Origin: Hyphomonadaceae bacterium
GTDB lineage: Bacteria > Pseudomonadota > Alphaproteobacteria > Caulobacterales > Hyphomonadaceae
DNA: 64,000 bases
Reading direction: 5' to 3'
NCBI GenBank assembly: GCA_024743315.1
Contig: JANSWU010000002.1
Location: 62,001-126,000, forward strand
Shown: positions 1 through 9,887 of the stretch, one piece after another
Layout: each line of letters opens with the position of its first letter
Numbering within the stretch: position 1 is the stretch's first letter
Translations under genes and position numbers: made by a program
Notes under the pieces: model-generated
Told to the model about the DNA's origin: nothing
What the model saw: only the letters and a program-made list of their open reading frames with translations
The model's database searches: none

Positions 1-1061
<1,061 letters not shown>

Positions 1062-1085
1062 CGACCAGCCTGGCTTGCCATTGGA

Positions 1086-2552
1086 TTAGCGGGCAATTGC
1101 CAGCTCAGCCAGGTCACGCCCGATCGAGTCGAAGGCGGCCTGCAGATCTTCGGCATTGCTTGCATCATAGAAATAGCTGTCATCCGTGGCACAGTCTTTC
1201 AGCATGTCCTTGGTGTCATCATCATCGAGGTCAAATGCGACTGTGTAGACTTCGATGCCGAGGCTTTTGGCTTCGTCGCAGATGTCGGTTGTATAGCCAT
1301 TGGCTTGATTGACATTGCTCTTATTGTGCCACCCGGAATTGTTTGGCGAAACCGTGTTGGCGCCATCTGACATCAGCATGATCGCCTTGCGACCACCATC
1401 GCTGGCGAACTTGGTATAGTCCTCACCGCCGGTGAACGGAGCCGCCGGGGAGAGCGATCGCAGGCCCCAGATCAAGCCGGTTGGAATATAGGTCGAGTCA
1501 TTGGCCTTGAGCGCATTAATGACCTTGTCGACCGCATCGTGATCATTGGTCAATTCGATGGTCTGGGTCGTGCTGCAAGCATTCTTCGACACGATGCCGC
1601 GAATTTTCTGACTGGTATAGCTGTCATCCTGGACATTGTACGGGTTTTTGCGCGAGCGCACGCAGCCATGCCACTTGCGGAACTCAGATCGGGTTGTGCA
1701 GGTCTTGTCGGGATCCGCACCCTTGGGGCATTTCCAACGCTTGCATGTGCCTTTGTAAGATTCGCGATTGCCTTGCTCGGCCGAGCCGCGCCATTTGGTG
1801 CAGGAATAAGATTCCTGCCAGCAGCCAGCCTCACGGCGTGCCTTGTTGGTGGTCTTACAAGATTCCCAGGTGCGCGTGTAAGAATCGGTGTCGCGAATCC
1901 AGCTCGCATTCTTGTATTTGGTGTCGATTTTGACGTACCGGTTGAACGGAATGACCGACATTTTGGCCGCATCATTGCGCGCCGGGTCGCTGCTCGGCAA
2001 GAGAATGTCGACCAGCGATTCCGATGCGTCTTTTAGTGCCGTCAGCTTCGAGCCTTTCATCGATCCTGACGTATCGAGGACGAGTGCGAGTTCGACCGGT
2101 TGCTGAATATTGTAGACCACAGCCGTGGTTGCGTTGAGCGGCATGTCATTCTGTCCGATGATCGCCATCAAGGACGTGTCGAGCGTCCCTGTTGCCGTCA
2201 GCACGACTTCATCATCCACCACTTGCGCCTTGATTGGCTGCAGCTTCATGGCGACGTTTTTCTCGATCTGCGCATCGAAATAGCTCTGCGCGATCGGGTC
2301 GAGCTTGGATGGGTCCAGTTTCTCTTCTGCCAGACGCAGCGCGGTCGCAAGAGCCGCGGCGTCGAGCGAGGCCTGAACTTGTTTCTTGGCCGTCACGTGA
2401 CGATTGTGATCGATCGCAAATCCAGCGACCGAGAAGATCGGAATCAATGCGAGCGCAAAGATCATCGCCGTGTTACCGCGACGATCTTTTCTCAATCGAT
2501 TGCCCAGCCCGGCTAAGCCGCGACGGCAAGATTTCATCCACGTAAGAGCCAC
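1086..2552 (-). CDS. TadG-like pilus/secretion protein with VWA domain and Cys-rich insert
   Basis: The N-terminus has the Tad_N/TadE signature, RRGNTAMIFALALIPIFSVA, a single membrane anchor after a basic stretch. It is followed by a von Willebrand A domain with a MIDAS motif DTSGS (about residue 160) and a late LMSDG strand. Between the two halves of the VWA fold sits an insert (about residues 225-325) with eight cysteines and many charged and aromatic residues, probably disulfide-linked outside the cytoplasm. TadG proteins work with Flp pilus machinery, but no other tad gene is present here. The GTG start is favoured because a GGGGA Shine-Dalgarno lies 5 nt upstream; an ATG five codons later is the alternative. 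Confidence 0.8.
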   Translation of the reverse strand: MALTWMKSCRRGLAGLGNRLRKDRRGNTAMIFALALIPIFSVAGFAIDHNRHVTAKKQVQASLDAAALATALRLAEEKLDPSKLDPIAQSYFDAQIEKNVAMKLQPIKAQVVDDEVVLTATGTLDTSLMAIIGQNDMPLNATTAVVYNIQQPVELALVLDTSGSMKGSKLTALKDASESLVDILLPSSDPARNDAAKMSVIPFNRYVKIDTKYKNASWIRDTDSYTRTWESCKTTNKARREAGCWQESYSCTKWRGSAEQGNRESYKGTCKRWKCPKGADPDKTCTTRSEFRKWHGCVRSRKNPYNVQDDSYTSQKIRGIVSKNACSTTQTIELTNDHDAVDKVINALKANDSTYIPTGLIWGLRSLSPAAPFTGGEDYTKFASDGGRKAIMLMSDGANTVSPNNSGWHNKSNVNQANGYTTDICDEAKSLGIEVYTVAFDLDDDDTKDMLKDCATDDSYFYDASNAEDLQAAFDSIGRDLAELAIAR

Positions 2553-2761
2553 AATCGTCCCCAGATTTTTAACGCTGATGGAGGACTAGCGGCAGAATTG
2601 TAATACGCGGTTGATGGAGGCTCTGAGATTTTGATGAAATTTACAAGTTCGGAGGGCGCGAAGGAAAGAGTGCAGCGCGGCCAGTAACTTAAATGGTTAA
2701 CAGCCCGAATGGTTTTTTCGCACTTGTTTTACCGTAAGCCGACAGCGCCGCGAAAAATCGC

Positions 2762-4705
2762 CTAAGTCCGAGGACGCCAGCCGGCCGGCATGCGATAACT
2801 CGGCTTCTTTTTAACCATGGGTGTGCCCGGGGTCGGCGCCGTGCCATCCGAATACGGCCCCGCCGGTTTGGCGCCCGCAGCGATGTCTTTCAGCTTCAGC
2901 GCCGCATACTGACCTGGCGCCTCACCCAGCCGATGATCCTTGGGCGTCACCGCTTTCACCTTGGCGCCGGACAGCGGTTTCAGCCACTCCCACCAGCTCG
3001 GCCACCAGGAACCCGGCAGTTCTTCAGCATCCGACAGCCAGCGCCCCGGATTCTCGGGCAGCTCGGGATTGACCCAATGCTGGTATTTCTGCGCATCCGG
3101 GTGATTGATCACGCCGGCAATATGGCCCGACCCGGCCATGGTGAAGCGAACCGGCCCGCCAAAGTTCTGTGCGCCCTTATAGATCGAATGCCATGGACAA
3201 ATATGGTCTGACCGACTGGCCTGGATGAAGACGGGGATCTCAATATCCGACATCTCCACAGGGTCCCCAAACACTTCGAATTTGCCCTGGCTGAATGCGT
3301 TCTGATTATAGAAACGGGTCAGATAGGTTTTGTGCGTTGGCCCTGGAATATTGGTCTGATCGGCATTCCAGTAGAGCAGGTCGAACGGGCGCGGTTGTTT
3401 GCCCATCATGTAATTGTCGACAACATAGCGCCAGACCAGGTCCGCCGGGCGTAACCAGTTGAAGGTCTCGCCCATCATCTCGCCCGGCATGATGCCATTA
3501 TTCTCTTCAATGACATTGTCGACTTGCTGCAGGCCGGCCTCTCCGGTGAAGATTTTCAGCTCGCCAGCAAGCTCGAAATCAGATTGCGAGGCAAAGTAAG
3601 TGGCCGACGCGATCCGCGTGTCGCCCGTCTTGCCCATATGGGCGAGCGCCGTCGATAGCAGCGTGCCGCCAATGCAATAGCCAATCGAATTGACCGTTTC
3701 GACATCGGCTTCCTTGGTCACGGCATCGAGCGCGGCGAGGATGCCGTGCTCGATATAATCGTCCCAGGTATAATCCTTGGTTTCATCATCCGCCGAGCGC
3801 CAGGACACGACGAACGTGTTGACGCGCTTCGACAAGAGCCAGCGGATCATCGAGTTTTCCGGCTGCAGATCGAGAATGTAGAATTTATTGATCCAGGGCG
3901 GGAAAATGAGCATCGGGATCTCGCGCATCTTCTTCCGCGTCGGATTGTAGTGAATAATCTCGATCAGCTTGTTGCGGAAAATTACCTTGCCTTTCGCCGT
4001 GGCGACATTCTTGCCGATCTCATAAGCGTCTTCATCGGTCTGCGTGATCGCCAAGCGACCGCCCCCGCGCTGAAAATCCTGGCGCGCATTACGCAAGCCT
4101 TCGAGCACGCTTTCGCCTTTGGTCTCGACCATAGCGCGCAGTGCCGCCGGATTGGTCGCCATCAGATTGGTCGGCGACATCGCATCGACGAACTGGCTCA
4201 TATAATAGCGAGCCTTCAGTTCGGTCGCTTCGTCGAGATCATCAGAGACAGTATCGATCAGGCCTTGCAGCCATTCGGCATTCAGCATCCAAGCCCGGCG
4301 CATGAAACTGAATGCTGGATTGGCTTCCCATTCTGGGTCAGCGAACCGTCGATCGCGCGGCATTGGCGTATTCGAAGCCATGGCTTGGAACAGGTTCATC
4401 CAGCCTTGGAACAGGGTCATCATCGCATGACCCGATTTTTCCGGATTGCGGGCGAGCGCGGCGCCAAGCTTCATTTGCGCGTCGAGACCGCCAAACGGGT
4501 CGGCTTGGCCGGGGGCGGGCGGGCGTAGATCAACCCCGTTCAAGGAGTCGAGCAACATGCCTTGGGCCTCCTGAACGGCCTGCATCAAATTGCTGGCCAT
4601 GGCCTGCAGAGATTCCGCATTGGCCTCCGAAAAAACGTTCGGAAGCGTGCTTGCCCCAAAATTATCAAAGTTTCTGTCTTTGGTCATGTGACCGACTCTC
4701 GCCAT
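2762..4705 (-). CDS. phaC: class I poly(R)-hydroxyalkanoic acid synthase
   Basis: Polymerises (R)-3-hydroxyacyl-CoA into storage polyester granules. The lipase-like box GYCIGGT carries the catalytic Cys (about residue 341). The catalytic Asp and His sit in RSDHICPWHS (about 497) and GSGHIAGV (about 525). The N-terminal PhaC_N region with GRRFAD-like and FPPWINKFYILDL motifs is complete, and 647 aa is a normal class I length with no need for a PhaE or PhaR subunit. A second ATG at 4687 (MTKDRN) has GAGAG upstream and may be the real start. No phaA, phaB or phasin gene is adjacent, so the rest of the pathway must be elsewhere. Confidence 0.95.
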   Translation of the reverse strand: MARVGHMTKDRNFDNFGASTLPNVFSEANAESLQAMASNLMQAVQEAQGMLLDSLNGVDLRPPAPGQADPFGGLDAQMKLGAALARNPEKSGHAMMTLFQGWMNLFQAMASNTPMPRDRRFADPEWEANPAFSFMRRAWMLNAEWLQGLIDTVSDDLDEATELKARYYMSQFVDAMSPTNLMATNPAALRAMVETKGESVLEGLRNARQDFQRGGGRLAITQTDEDAYEIGKNVATAKGKVIFRNKLIEIIHYNPTRKKMREIPMLIFPPWINKFYILDLQPENSMIRWLLSKRVNTFVVSWRSADDETKDYTWDDYIEHGILAALDAVTKEADVETVNSIGYCIGGTLLSTALAHMGKTGDTRIASATYFASQSDFELAGELKIFTGEAGLQQVDNVIEENNGIMPGEMMGETFNWLRPADLVWRYVVDNYMMGKQPRPFDLLYWNADQTNIPGPTHKTYLTRFYNQNAFSQGKFEVFGDPVEMSDIEIPVFIQASRSDHICPWHSIYKGAQNFGGPVRFTMAGSGHIAGVINHPDAQKYQHWVNPELPENPGRWLSDAEELPGSWWPSWWEWLKPLSGAKVKAVTPKDHRLGEAPGQYAALKLKDIAAGAKPAGPYSDGTAPTPGTPMVKKKPSYRMPAGWRPRT

Positions 4706-4770
4706 TCTGTGCGAACCCTTATAAGACTAAACAGCTTTGGGAATTATGAGTCCAGCGAGGGAATTTGTTT

Positions 4771-5175
4771 ATGCGCACTGGTGTTTTCGTAACGTTTGTC
4801 CTTTTGGCGGGCTGTACCAGCTCGATTGAAAGAGTGCAGGCGATGCGCGCAGACGCACCAGAATGGTATGAAGCGCGTAAGGTGGAGTTTCGCGGCGTCG
4901 GCTACCCCGACCTGAATTCAGTGCCTGAACTCAGCGATCGAGGCCGAACCTTGAACAAACTTGAAATCTCCGAAGCGGAGACTTTAGCGGCGCTGAAATG
5001 GTTCAATTCCGACCCCCGTGCAGAAGGGGCGATTGAGACGCCGGAAGAGATTCGCGCCTGGGCAACGGAGGTCCGGCGAGCGGTGGAGCGGCAGTTGCCT
5101 GCCGCCGATTTTCTCACTGACGCTGAGGTCGAAGCGCTCAAGGCCCGTTTCAATGTGCCGCGCGCCCGCCTCTAA
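4771..5175 (+). CDS. small lipoprotein of unknown function
   Basis: A 134-residue protein beginning MRTGVFVTFVLLAGCTSS, a signal peptide with lipobox LAGC, so a lipid-anchored envelope protein. The mature part is hydrophilic, rich in Glu and Arg, without a domain I recognise. The ATG at 4771 is chosen over a TTG two codons upstream because AGCGAGGGA lies at the right distance. It is transcribed toward alaC, 33 bp away, and diverges from phaC. It may share a promoter region with phaC, but nothing in the sequence ties it to either neighbour. Confidence 0.7.
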   Translation: MRTGVFVTFVLLAGCTSSIERVQAMRADAPEWYEARKVEFRGVGYPDLNSVPELSDRGRTLNKLEISEAETLAALKWFNSDPRAEGAIETPEEIRAWATEVRRAVERQLPAADFLTDAEVEALKARFNVPRARL

Positions 5176-5208
5176 ATTCAAAAAGTTTTTTATACGGAGA
5201 TCCGCACC

Positions 5209-6426
5209 ATGAGCGGAGAGTTTCACAAAATCCGGCGCCTGCCGCCTTACGTGTTCGAACAGGTCAATCGCCGCAAGGCTGAACTGCGCGCGCAAGGCGC
5301 AGATATTATCGATCTCGGCATGGGCAATCCCGATATGCCAGCCCCGCCGCATGTCATTGCCAAGCTCGCTGAAACGGCAGCTAAGCCAAACGTCCATGGC
5401 TATTCCGCCTCGCGCGGCATTCCAGGCCTGCGCCGCGCTCTGGTTGAGTATTATGATCGCCGTTTCGGCGTCATGTTGGATAAGAACCGGGAAGTGGTGG
5501 TCACGCTCGGGTCGAAAGAAGGTTTCGCCAATCTTGCCCAAGCGATCACCGCGCCGGGTGACGTCATTCTCGCGCCGGACCCGTCTTACCCATTGCACCA
5601 TTTCGGCTTCATCATGGCCGGGGCCTCAATCCGCGCTATCCCGGCGCCGACGCCCGAGGCTTATCTGTCAGGGATCGCCAAAGCGATCCGCTATTCGGTG
5701 CCACCACCAACCGCAATGGTGCTGTGCTATCCGTCCAACCCAACCGCCGATGTTTGCGACCTTGAATTCTATAAGGATGCGGTCGCGCTGGCGAAGAAGC
5801 ATGACATGTATATCCTGTCAGACCTCGCCTATAATGAGATCTATTTCGAAGAGCCGACCCCGTCGATCCTTCAGGTCGATGGTGCCAAGGACATTGCGGT
5901 TGAAACCACGACCATGTCGAAGACCTATTCCATGGCCGGCTGGCGGATCGGCTTCGCGGCCGGAAATGAGCGTCTGATCGGCGCGCTGGCCCGGGTCAAA
6001 TCCTATCTCGACTATGGCGCGTTCACTCCCATCCAGGTGGCCGCTTGTGCAGCCCTCGACGGCCCGCAGGATTGCGTCGATGAGTTTCGCGCCACTTATA
6101 AATCACGCCGCGATGTTCTGATCGAAAGTTTTGGCCGCGCCGGTTGGGAAATTCCGAGTCCGGCCGCATCCATGTTCGCCTGGGCCGAGATCCCGCCGCA
6201 ATGCGGAGACATGCGCAGCCTGGAATTTGCTCTCAAGCTGATGAATGAAGCTGAAGTCGCCGTCGCACCGGGGGCTGGGTTTGGCGAACATGGTGACCGA
6301 CATGTGCGCATTGCGCTGGTAGAAAACGAGCAGCGCATCCGCCAAGCGGCCCGAAACATCAAACGGTTCCTTGCCAAACTCGAAGAGGAGGGGCAAACGA
6401 CGCCCCTGCAAAGGACAGGATCTTGA
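5209..6426 (+). CDS. alaC: AlaC-type class I/II aminotransferase (glutamate-pyruvate)
   Basis: PLP-dependent fold type I aminotransferase, very close in motif order to E. coli AlaC: RLPPYVF near the N-terminus, IIDLGMGNPD, HGYSASRGIPGLR, VTLGSKEG, SNPTA, and the Schiff-base Lys (about 238) in SKTYSMAGWRIGF. The expected reaction is alanine synthesis from pyruvate and glutamate. Homologues beside hom are often labelled LL-diaminopimelate aminotransferase, but the motifs fit AlaC better. Its stop overlaps the start of hom by 4 nt, so the two are translationally coupled, linking it to amino acid metabolism. Confidence 0.85.
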   Translation: MSGEFHKIRRLPPYVFEQVNRRKAELRAQGADIIDLGMGNPDMPAPPHVIAKLAETAAKPNVHGYSASRGIPGLRRALVEYYDRRFGVMLDKNREVVVTLGSKEGFANLAQAITAPGDVILAPDPSYPLHHFGFIMAGASIRAIPAPTPEAYLSGIAKAIRYSVPPPTAMVLCYPSNPTADVCDLEFYKDAVALAKKHDMYILSDLAYNEIYFEEPTPSILQVDGAKDIAVETTTMSKTYSMAGWRIGFAAGNERLIGALARVKSYLDYGAFTPIQVAACAALDGPQDCVDEFRATYKSRRDVLIESFGRAGWEIPSPAASMFAWAEIPPQCGDMRSLEFALKLMNEAEVAVAPGAGFGEHGDRHVRIALVENEQRIRQAARNIKRFLAKLEEEGQTTPLQRTGS

Positions 6427-7706
6427 AAACAGTCAAATTGGGAATTGCCGGCCTTGGCCATGTTGGCTGCGGCCTGATCGAACTTGTTGAACGCCAGGCG
6501 GAATTGCGCTTGCCGGGCAAACTTGAAATTGTCGGTGTGTCGGCACGCAGCAAAAGCCGCAATCGACCCGTCGATATTTCTGGCTATCGCTGGTTCGATG
6601 ATGCCGCGACCTTGGCTGAAGACCCTGAGGTGGATGTCTTTGTCGAATTGGTCGGCGGCTCCGATGGTCCGGCCAAGTTTGCGGTCGAGGAAGCGATCAA
6701 GGCGGGCAAGCATGTTGTCACCGCCAACAAAGCTTTGATCGCCATGCATGGTCAGGCGCTTGAGAAACTGGCGCAGGAAAAAGATGTCGATCTGATGTTT
6801 GAAGCCGCCGTCGCTGGCGGCGTGCCGGTTGTTCGGGTGCTGCGAGACTCTCTGACCGGGGTCACCATCAATCGGGTCTCTGGCATCCTCAATGGCACGT
6901 GTAATTACCTGACTACGGAAATGCTCGACACCGGCCGGTCTTATGACGAGGTGCTCGAAGAGGCGCAGAAGCTTGGTTATGCCGAAGCGGATCCCACCCT
7001 TGATGTCTCCGGCATGGACGCGGCGCATAAAGCCGCGATCCTAGCTTCGATTGCGTTCACCGCTGATCTCGATTTCAGCAAAGTCTCGGTCAAAGGCGTC
7101 GATACGGTTGAGTTGATCGATCTGGTTCTGGCGGATCGCCTTGGCTTGCGTATTAAACTGATCGCTGAAGGACTGCTGACGGATGCCGGTGTGGTGTGCC
7201 GCGTCGCACCGCTCGCCATGCCGGTTGAGCATCCGCTGGCTCGAGTCAATGGCGCGCTAAACACAGTGCGTGTTGAAGGCGATCCGGTTGGCGCCGTAAC
7301 CTTGACCGGACCAGGTGCTGGCGCCGGGCCGACCGCCAGCGCGGTCATGGGCGACATTTCAAAGCTATTCACACCGACGGCCCGCAGTCCCTTCGGCCGC
7401 GCCAAACATCATGAAAGTCGCCAATTTGTCGACGCCGAACCGGCTGAGCGGTCGGCTTTTTTCTTTCGGGTCAAATTGGCCGATCGACCGGGCGCGCTGG
7501 CCAGTCTGACCGAGGCACTCGCTGCCCACGACGTGTCGGTCAATAAACTGCTACAAGAGTCGGCTGATGACAGCGATGTCTCGCCTGTTGCCATTGTCAC
7601 GCATGTGTGTTCTCGCGGGGATATAGATGCTGCCAGTGCTCGCGTGTCTGCGTTAGAGGCCAGTGTTGGGGCACCGCAGGTCATTCCGATTGATGCGGGA
7701 AACTGA
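6423..7706 (+). CDS. hom: homoserine dehydrogenase
   Basis: Reduces aspartate semialdehyde to homoserine for threonine and methionine synthesis. The NAD(P)-binding motif GIAGLGHVG begins at residue 7; the dehydrogenase core follows, with NGTCNY and the Lys/Asp-rich GMDAAHKAAIL segment. A C-terminal ACT domain (from about residue 350, FRVKLADRPGALASL) suggests allosteric control by threonine. The start is a TTG overlapping the alaC stop, with AGGACAGG upstream. No earlier start is needed because the Rossmann motif begins at once. Monofunctional form, not fused to aspartokinase. Confidence 0.95.
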   Translation: MKTVKLGIAGLGHVGCGLIELVERQAELRLPGKLEIVGVSARSKSRNRPVDISGYRWFDDAATLAEDPEVDVFVELVGGSDGPAKFAVEEAIKAGKHVVTANKALIAMHGQALEKLAQEKDVDLMFEAAVAGGVPVVRVLRDSLTGVTINRVSGILNGTCNYLTTEMLDTGRSYDEVLEEAQKLGYAEADPTLDVSGMDAAHKAAILASIAFTADLDFSKVSVKGVDTVELIDLVLADRLGLRIKLIAEGLLTDAGVVCRVAPLAMPVEHPLARVNGALNTVRVEGDPVGAVTLTGPGAGAGPTASAVMGDISKLFTPTARSPFGRAKHHESRQFVDAEPAERSAFFFRVKLADRPGALASLTEALAAHDVSVNKLLQESADDSDVSPVAIVTHVCSRGDIDAASARVSALEASVGAPQVIPIDAGN

Positions 7707-7746
7707 GAATTGAAGCTGAGCCAGCACCGGCTCGGGGGAGTAAAAA

Positions 7747-8700
7747 ATGAGTGAGAGCATTCTGATCCCGCACCTTGCGGACGCGATGGTGCGTGTGACC
7801 GAAAAAGCCGCCATCGCGGCCGAGGCGCTGGCCGGGCGGGGTGACGAGAAAGCGGCCGACGCGGCTGCTGTCGATGCCATGCGCACGGCGTTCAACGCCG
7901 TCGACTTTCAAGGCCGTGTGGTGATCGGCGAAGGCGAACGTGACGAAGCGCCCATGCTCTATATTGGCGAAGAGGTCGGAACCGGAAAGGGCCCCGCGAT
8001 TGATATTGCGCTCGACCCGCTGGAGGGGACCACTCTGACGGCAAAGGCGATGGCGAACGCGCTTGCCGTGCTTGCGATTGCGCCACGTGGTGGTCTCTTG
8101 TTTGCGCCGGACACATATATGGACAAGATCGCGATAGGACCTGGTTATCCTGAAGGCGTGATCGATCTCGATGCCAGCCCGGCGGAAAACATTGCCGAAA
8201 TGGCCAAGGCGAAAGGCCTCGAAGTATCTGCGATGACCGCCTGCGTGCTCGATCGTCCACGTCACGCCGAGATTATTGAAAGTCTGCGCAGCGCAGGGGC
8301 CCGTGTACACCTGATTTCAGATGGCGATGTTGCGGGCGTCATCAATACGACCAATCCGAGGACCGGGATTGATCTTTATGTCGGCTCTGGCGGCGCCCCC
8401 GAAGGCGTGCTGGCAGCGGCGGCCCTGAAATGCGTTGGCGGCCAAATGCAGGGCCGCTTGGTGTTTCGCAATGATGATGAACGCCGCCGCGCCGATCGCA
8501 CCGGCATCACTGACTATGACAAGAAGTATGATCTGCATGAACTGGCATCAGGCGAAACTGTCTTCTGTGCGACCGGCGTCACCAAAGGCGGCCTGGTTGA
8601 CGGGGTCGTGCGCCATAATGGTCATATTACCACCGATACGCTGGTCATGAGCAGCGCCGACGGCATGGTCCGCAAGATTAAAAGCTGGCACCGGGCCTAG
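7747..8700 (+). CDS. glpX: class II fructose-1,6-bisphosphatase
   Basis: Gluconeogenic phosphatase converting fructose-1,6-bisphosphate to fructose-6-phosphate (in some bacteria also sedoheptulose bisphosphatase). Family motifs seen: DFQGRVVIGEGERDEAPML, IDIALDPLEGTTLTAKAMANALAVLA, and TTNPRTGIDLYVGSGGAPEGVLAAAALKC. At 317 aa it is a full-length GlpX. The gene lies 40 bp after hom, on the same strand, with GGGGGAGTAAAAA before the ATG. It is not beside the glp genes of this window, so the gene name reflects family only. Confidence 0.93.
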   Translation: MSESILIPHLADAMVRVTEKAAIAAEALAGRGDEKAADAAAVDAMRTAFNAVDFQGRVVIGEGERDEAPMLYIGEEVGTGKGPAIDIALDPLEGTTLTAKAMANALAVLAIAPRGGLLFAPDTYMDKIAIGPGYPEGVIDLDASPAENIAEMAKAKGLEVSAMTACVLDRPRHAEIIESLRSAGARVHLISDGDVAGVINTTNPRTGIDLYVGSGGAPEGVLAAAALKCVGGQMQGRLVFRNDDERRRADRTGITDYDKKYDLHELASGETVFCATGVTKGGLVDGVVRHNGHITTDTLVMSSADGMVRKIKSWHRA

Positions 8701-9677
8701 GCTTTCGCGTCGGAAAGCTCTTTTGGGATCAGGCGATATAAGGCCCCAGGCGCGCTGCCATACAGGCGATTGATCGTGCGGTTAAAGTCCATGGCGCTGG
8801 CAAAGCCCCATTTCTTGCTGACAAACTGGATTTGCCCGCGCTCGCCTGATCCATTCGCGAGATCAAACACCGCGCACAGTGCGCGACGCTCTGTGATGTA
8901 ATTTCGAACCCCGCCATAAGGCTGGAACATACGGTAGAGCGAGGCGCGCGACACACCAAAATGGTCGAGCAGGACCGAGGTAGAAAGGGTGCGCGATTCC
9001 AGGGTGGCTTCAATGAAATCGCAGATGGAACGATGGATCGCAGCTTTTAAATGAGTGCGAACATCGCCGCGGCGCGGCGGGGCGCCTATGGCGACTTTCA
9101 TGCAGGCGAAAACTTCTTCGAGGATTGGCGCCAGCTCTTCTTCCTCACAGCCACGATAGGTTTCGAACAGATCGTCGAAGTGGGATTCCAGGCAGCGCCC
9201 GAGTGTGGTCTCAGGGGCGATTTCCAGAAAGCCAGCGTGCGTCCCGGTTTCGTAGCCAATCGCGGTCTTTGGAATATAGATCGTCTCCAGTCGCCCAGGT
9301 TCGCGAATACCCTCCCAGGCGAGATCGAGATCGATCAAATAGATATGACCCGCCTGACGGATCACGGGCTGGTCGTCAAAATACCCGACCGAATTGCCGC
9401 CACTGTAGCGGTGAAGTGCGAAGAACTCTCCGGCGACCCCGGAAGAATTTCGCGCACGTCGATTGGCAATCGCGGCATGGATGGTGCTGTCCCCGAACGA
9501 GCAACCATGCGCGGTCCAGACATCCAGCTTAATCTCTCCCGCTTTGACATCGCGCGTGAAGGGTTTGATCTCCAAAATTGGGACTTTGAGCTTGGCAAAC
9601 TCGGCGATCGAGTAGCGCGTCTGCTTGCGCATCCGCCGGTGAAAGACTTTGAGTTCCTGTTCGTTGAAGCCGCTCAT
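8697..9677 (-). CDS. AraC family transcriptional regulator
   Basis: The C-terminal third is an AraC-type double helix-turn-helix (LLDHFGVSRASLYRMFQPYGG ... KKWGFASAMDFNRTINRLYGSAPGALYR). The N-terminal 200 residues resemble the AraC_binding_2/cupin-like sensor of regulators with unknown ligands. It converges on glpX with a 4-nt stop overlap, and diverges from recJ. The ATG at 9677 (MSGFNEQ) is my preferred start; a GTG at 9728 with AGAGGA upstream would add 17 residues that look unrelated to the family. Target genes cannot be told from the sequence. Confidence 0.85.
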   Translation of the reverse strand: MSGFNEQELKVFHRRMRKQTRYSIAEFAKLKVPILEIKPFTRDVKAGEIKLDVWTAHGCSFGDSTIHAAIANRRARNSSGVAGEFFALHRYSGGNSVGYFDDQPVIRQAGHIYLIDLDLAWEGIREPGRLETIYIPKTAIGYETGTHAGFLEIAPETTLGRCLESHFDDLFETYRGCEEEELAPILEEVFACMKVAIGAPPRRGDVRTHLKAAIHRSICDFIEATLESRTLSTSVLLDHFGVSRASLYRMFQPYGGVRNYITERRALCAVFDLANGSGERGQIQFVSKKWGFASAMDFNRTINRLYGSAPGALYRLIPKELSDAKA

Positions 9678-9887
9678 TTTTCTGTTTTCCGGCAGTGGAG
9701 ACCAGGGCTTAACCCTGAGACTGAACACCTCATCCTCTGGAGAATACCGTCACGGCATCCTAATGTCTTTGTCCCCACGTCTCAAAACGCTATGGCTTGC
9801 CTCAAACGCTGTCAAACCTCGGCCAGGTCGCCTGAGCTCTGTTTTCAGGCGTTTGGCGAATGCCCGACTCCGGCTTAATTGCAGGCC

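Noticed and set aside
3746-4528. 260-residue open frame on the plus strand inside phaC
   Set aside because: It lies wholly antisense to a strongly conserved gene; high GC makes such shadows common.
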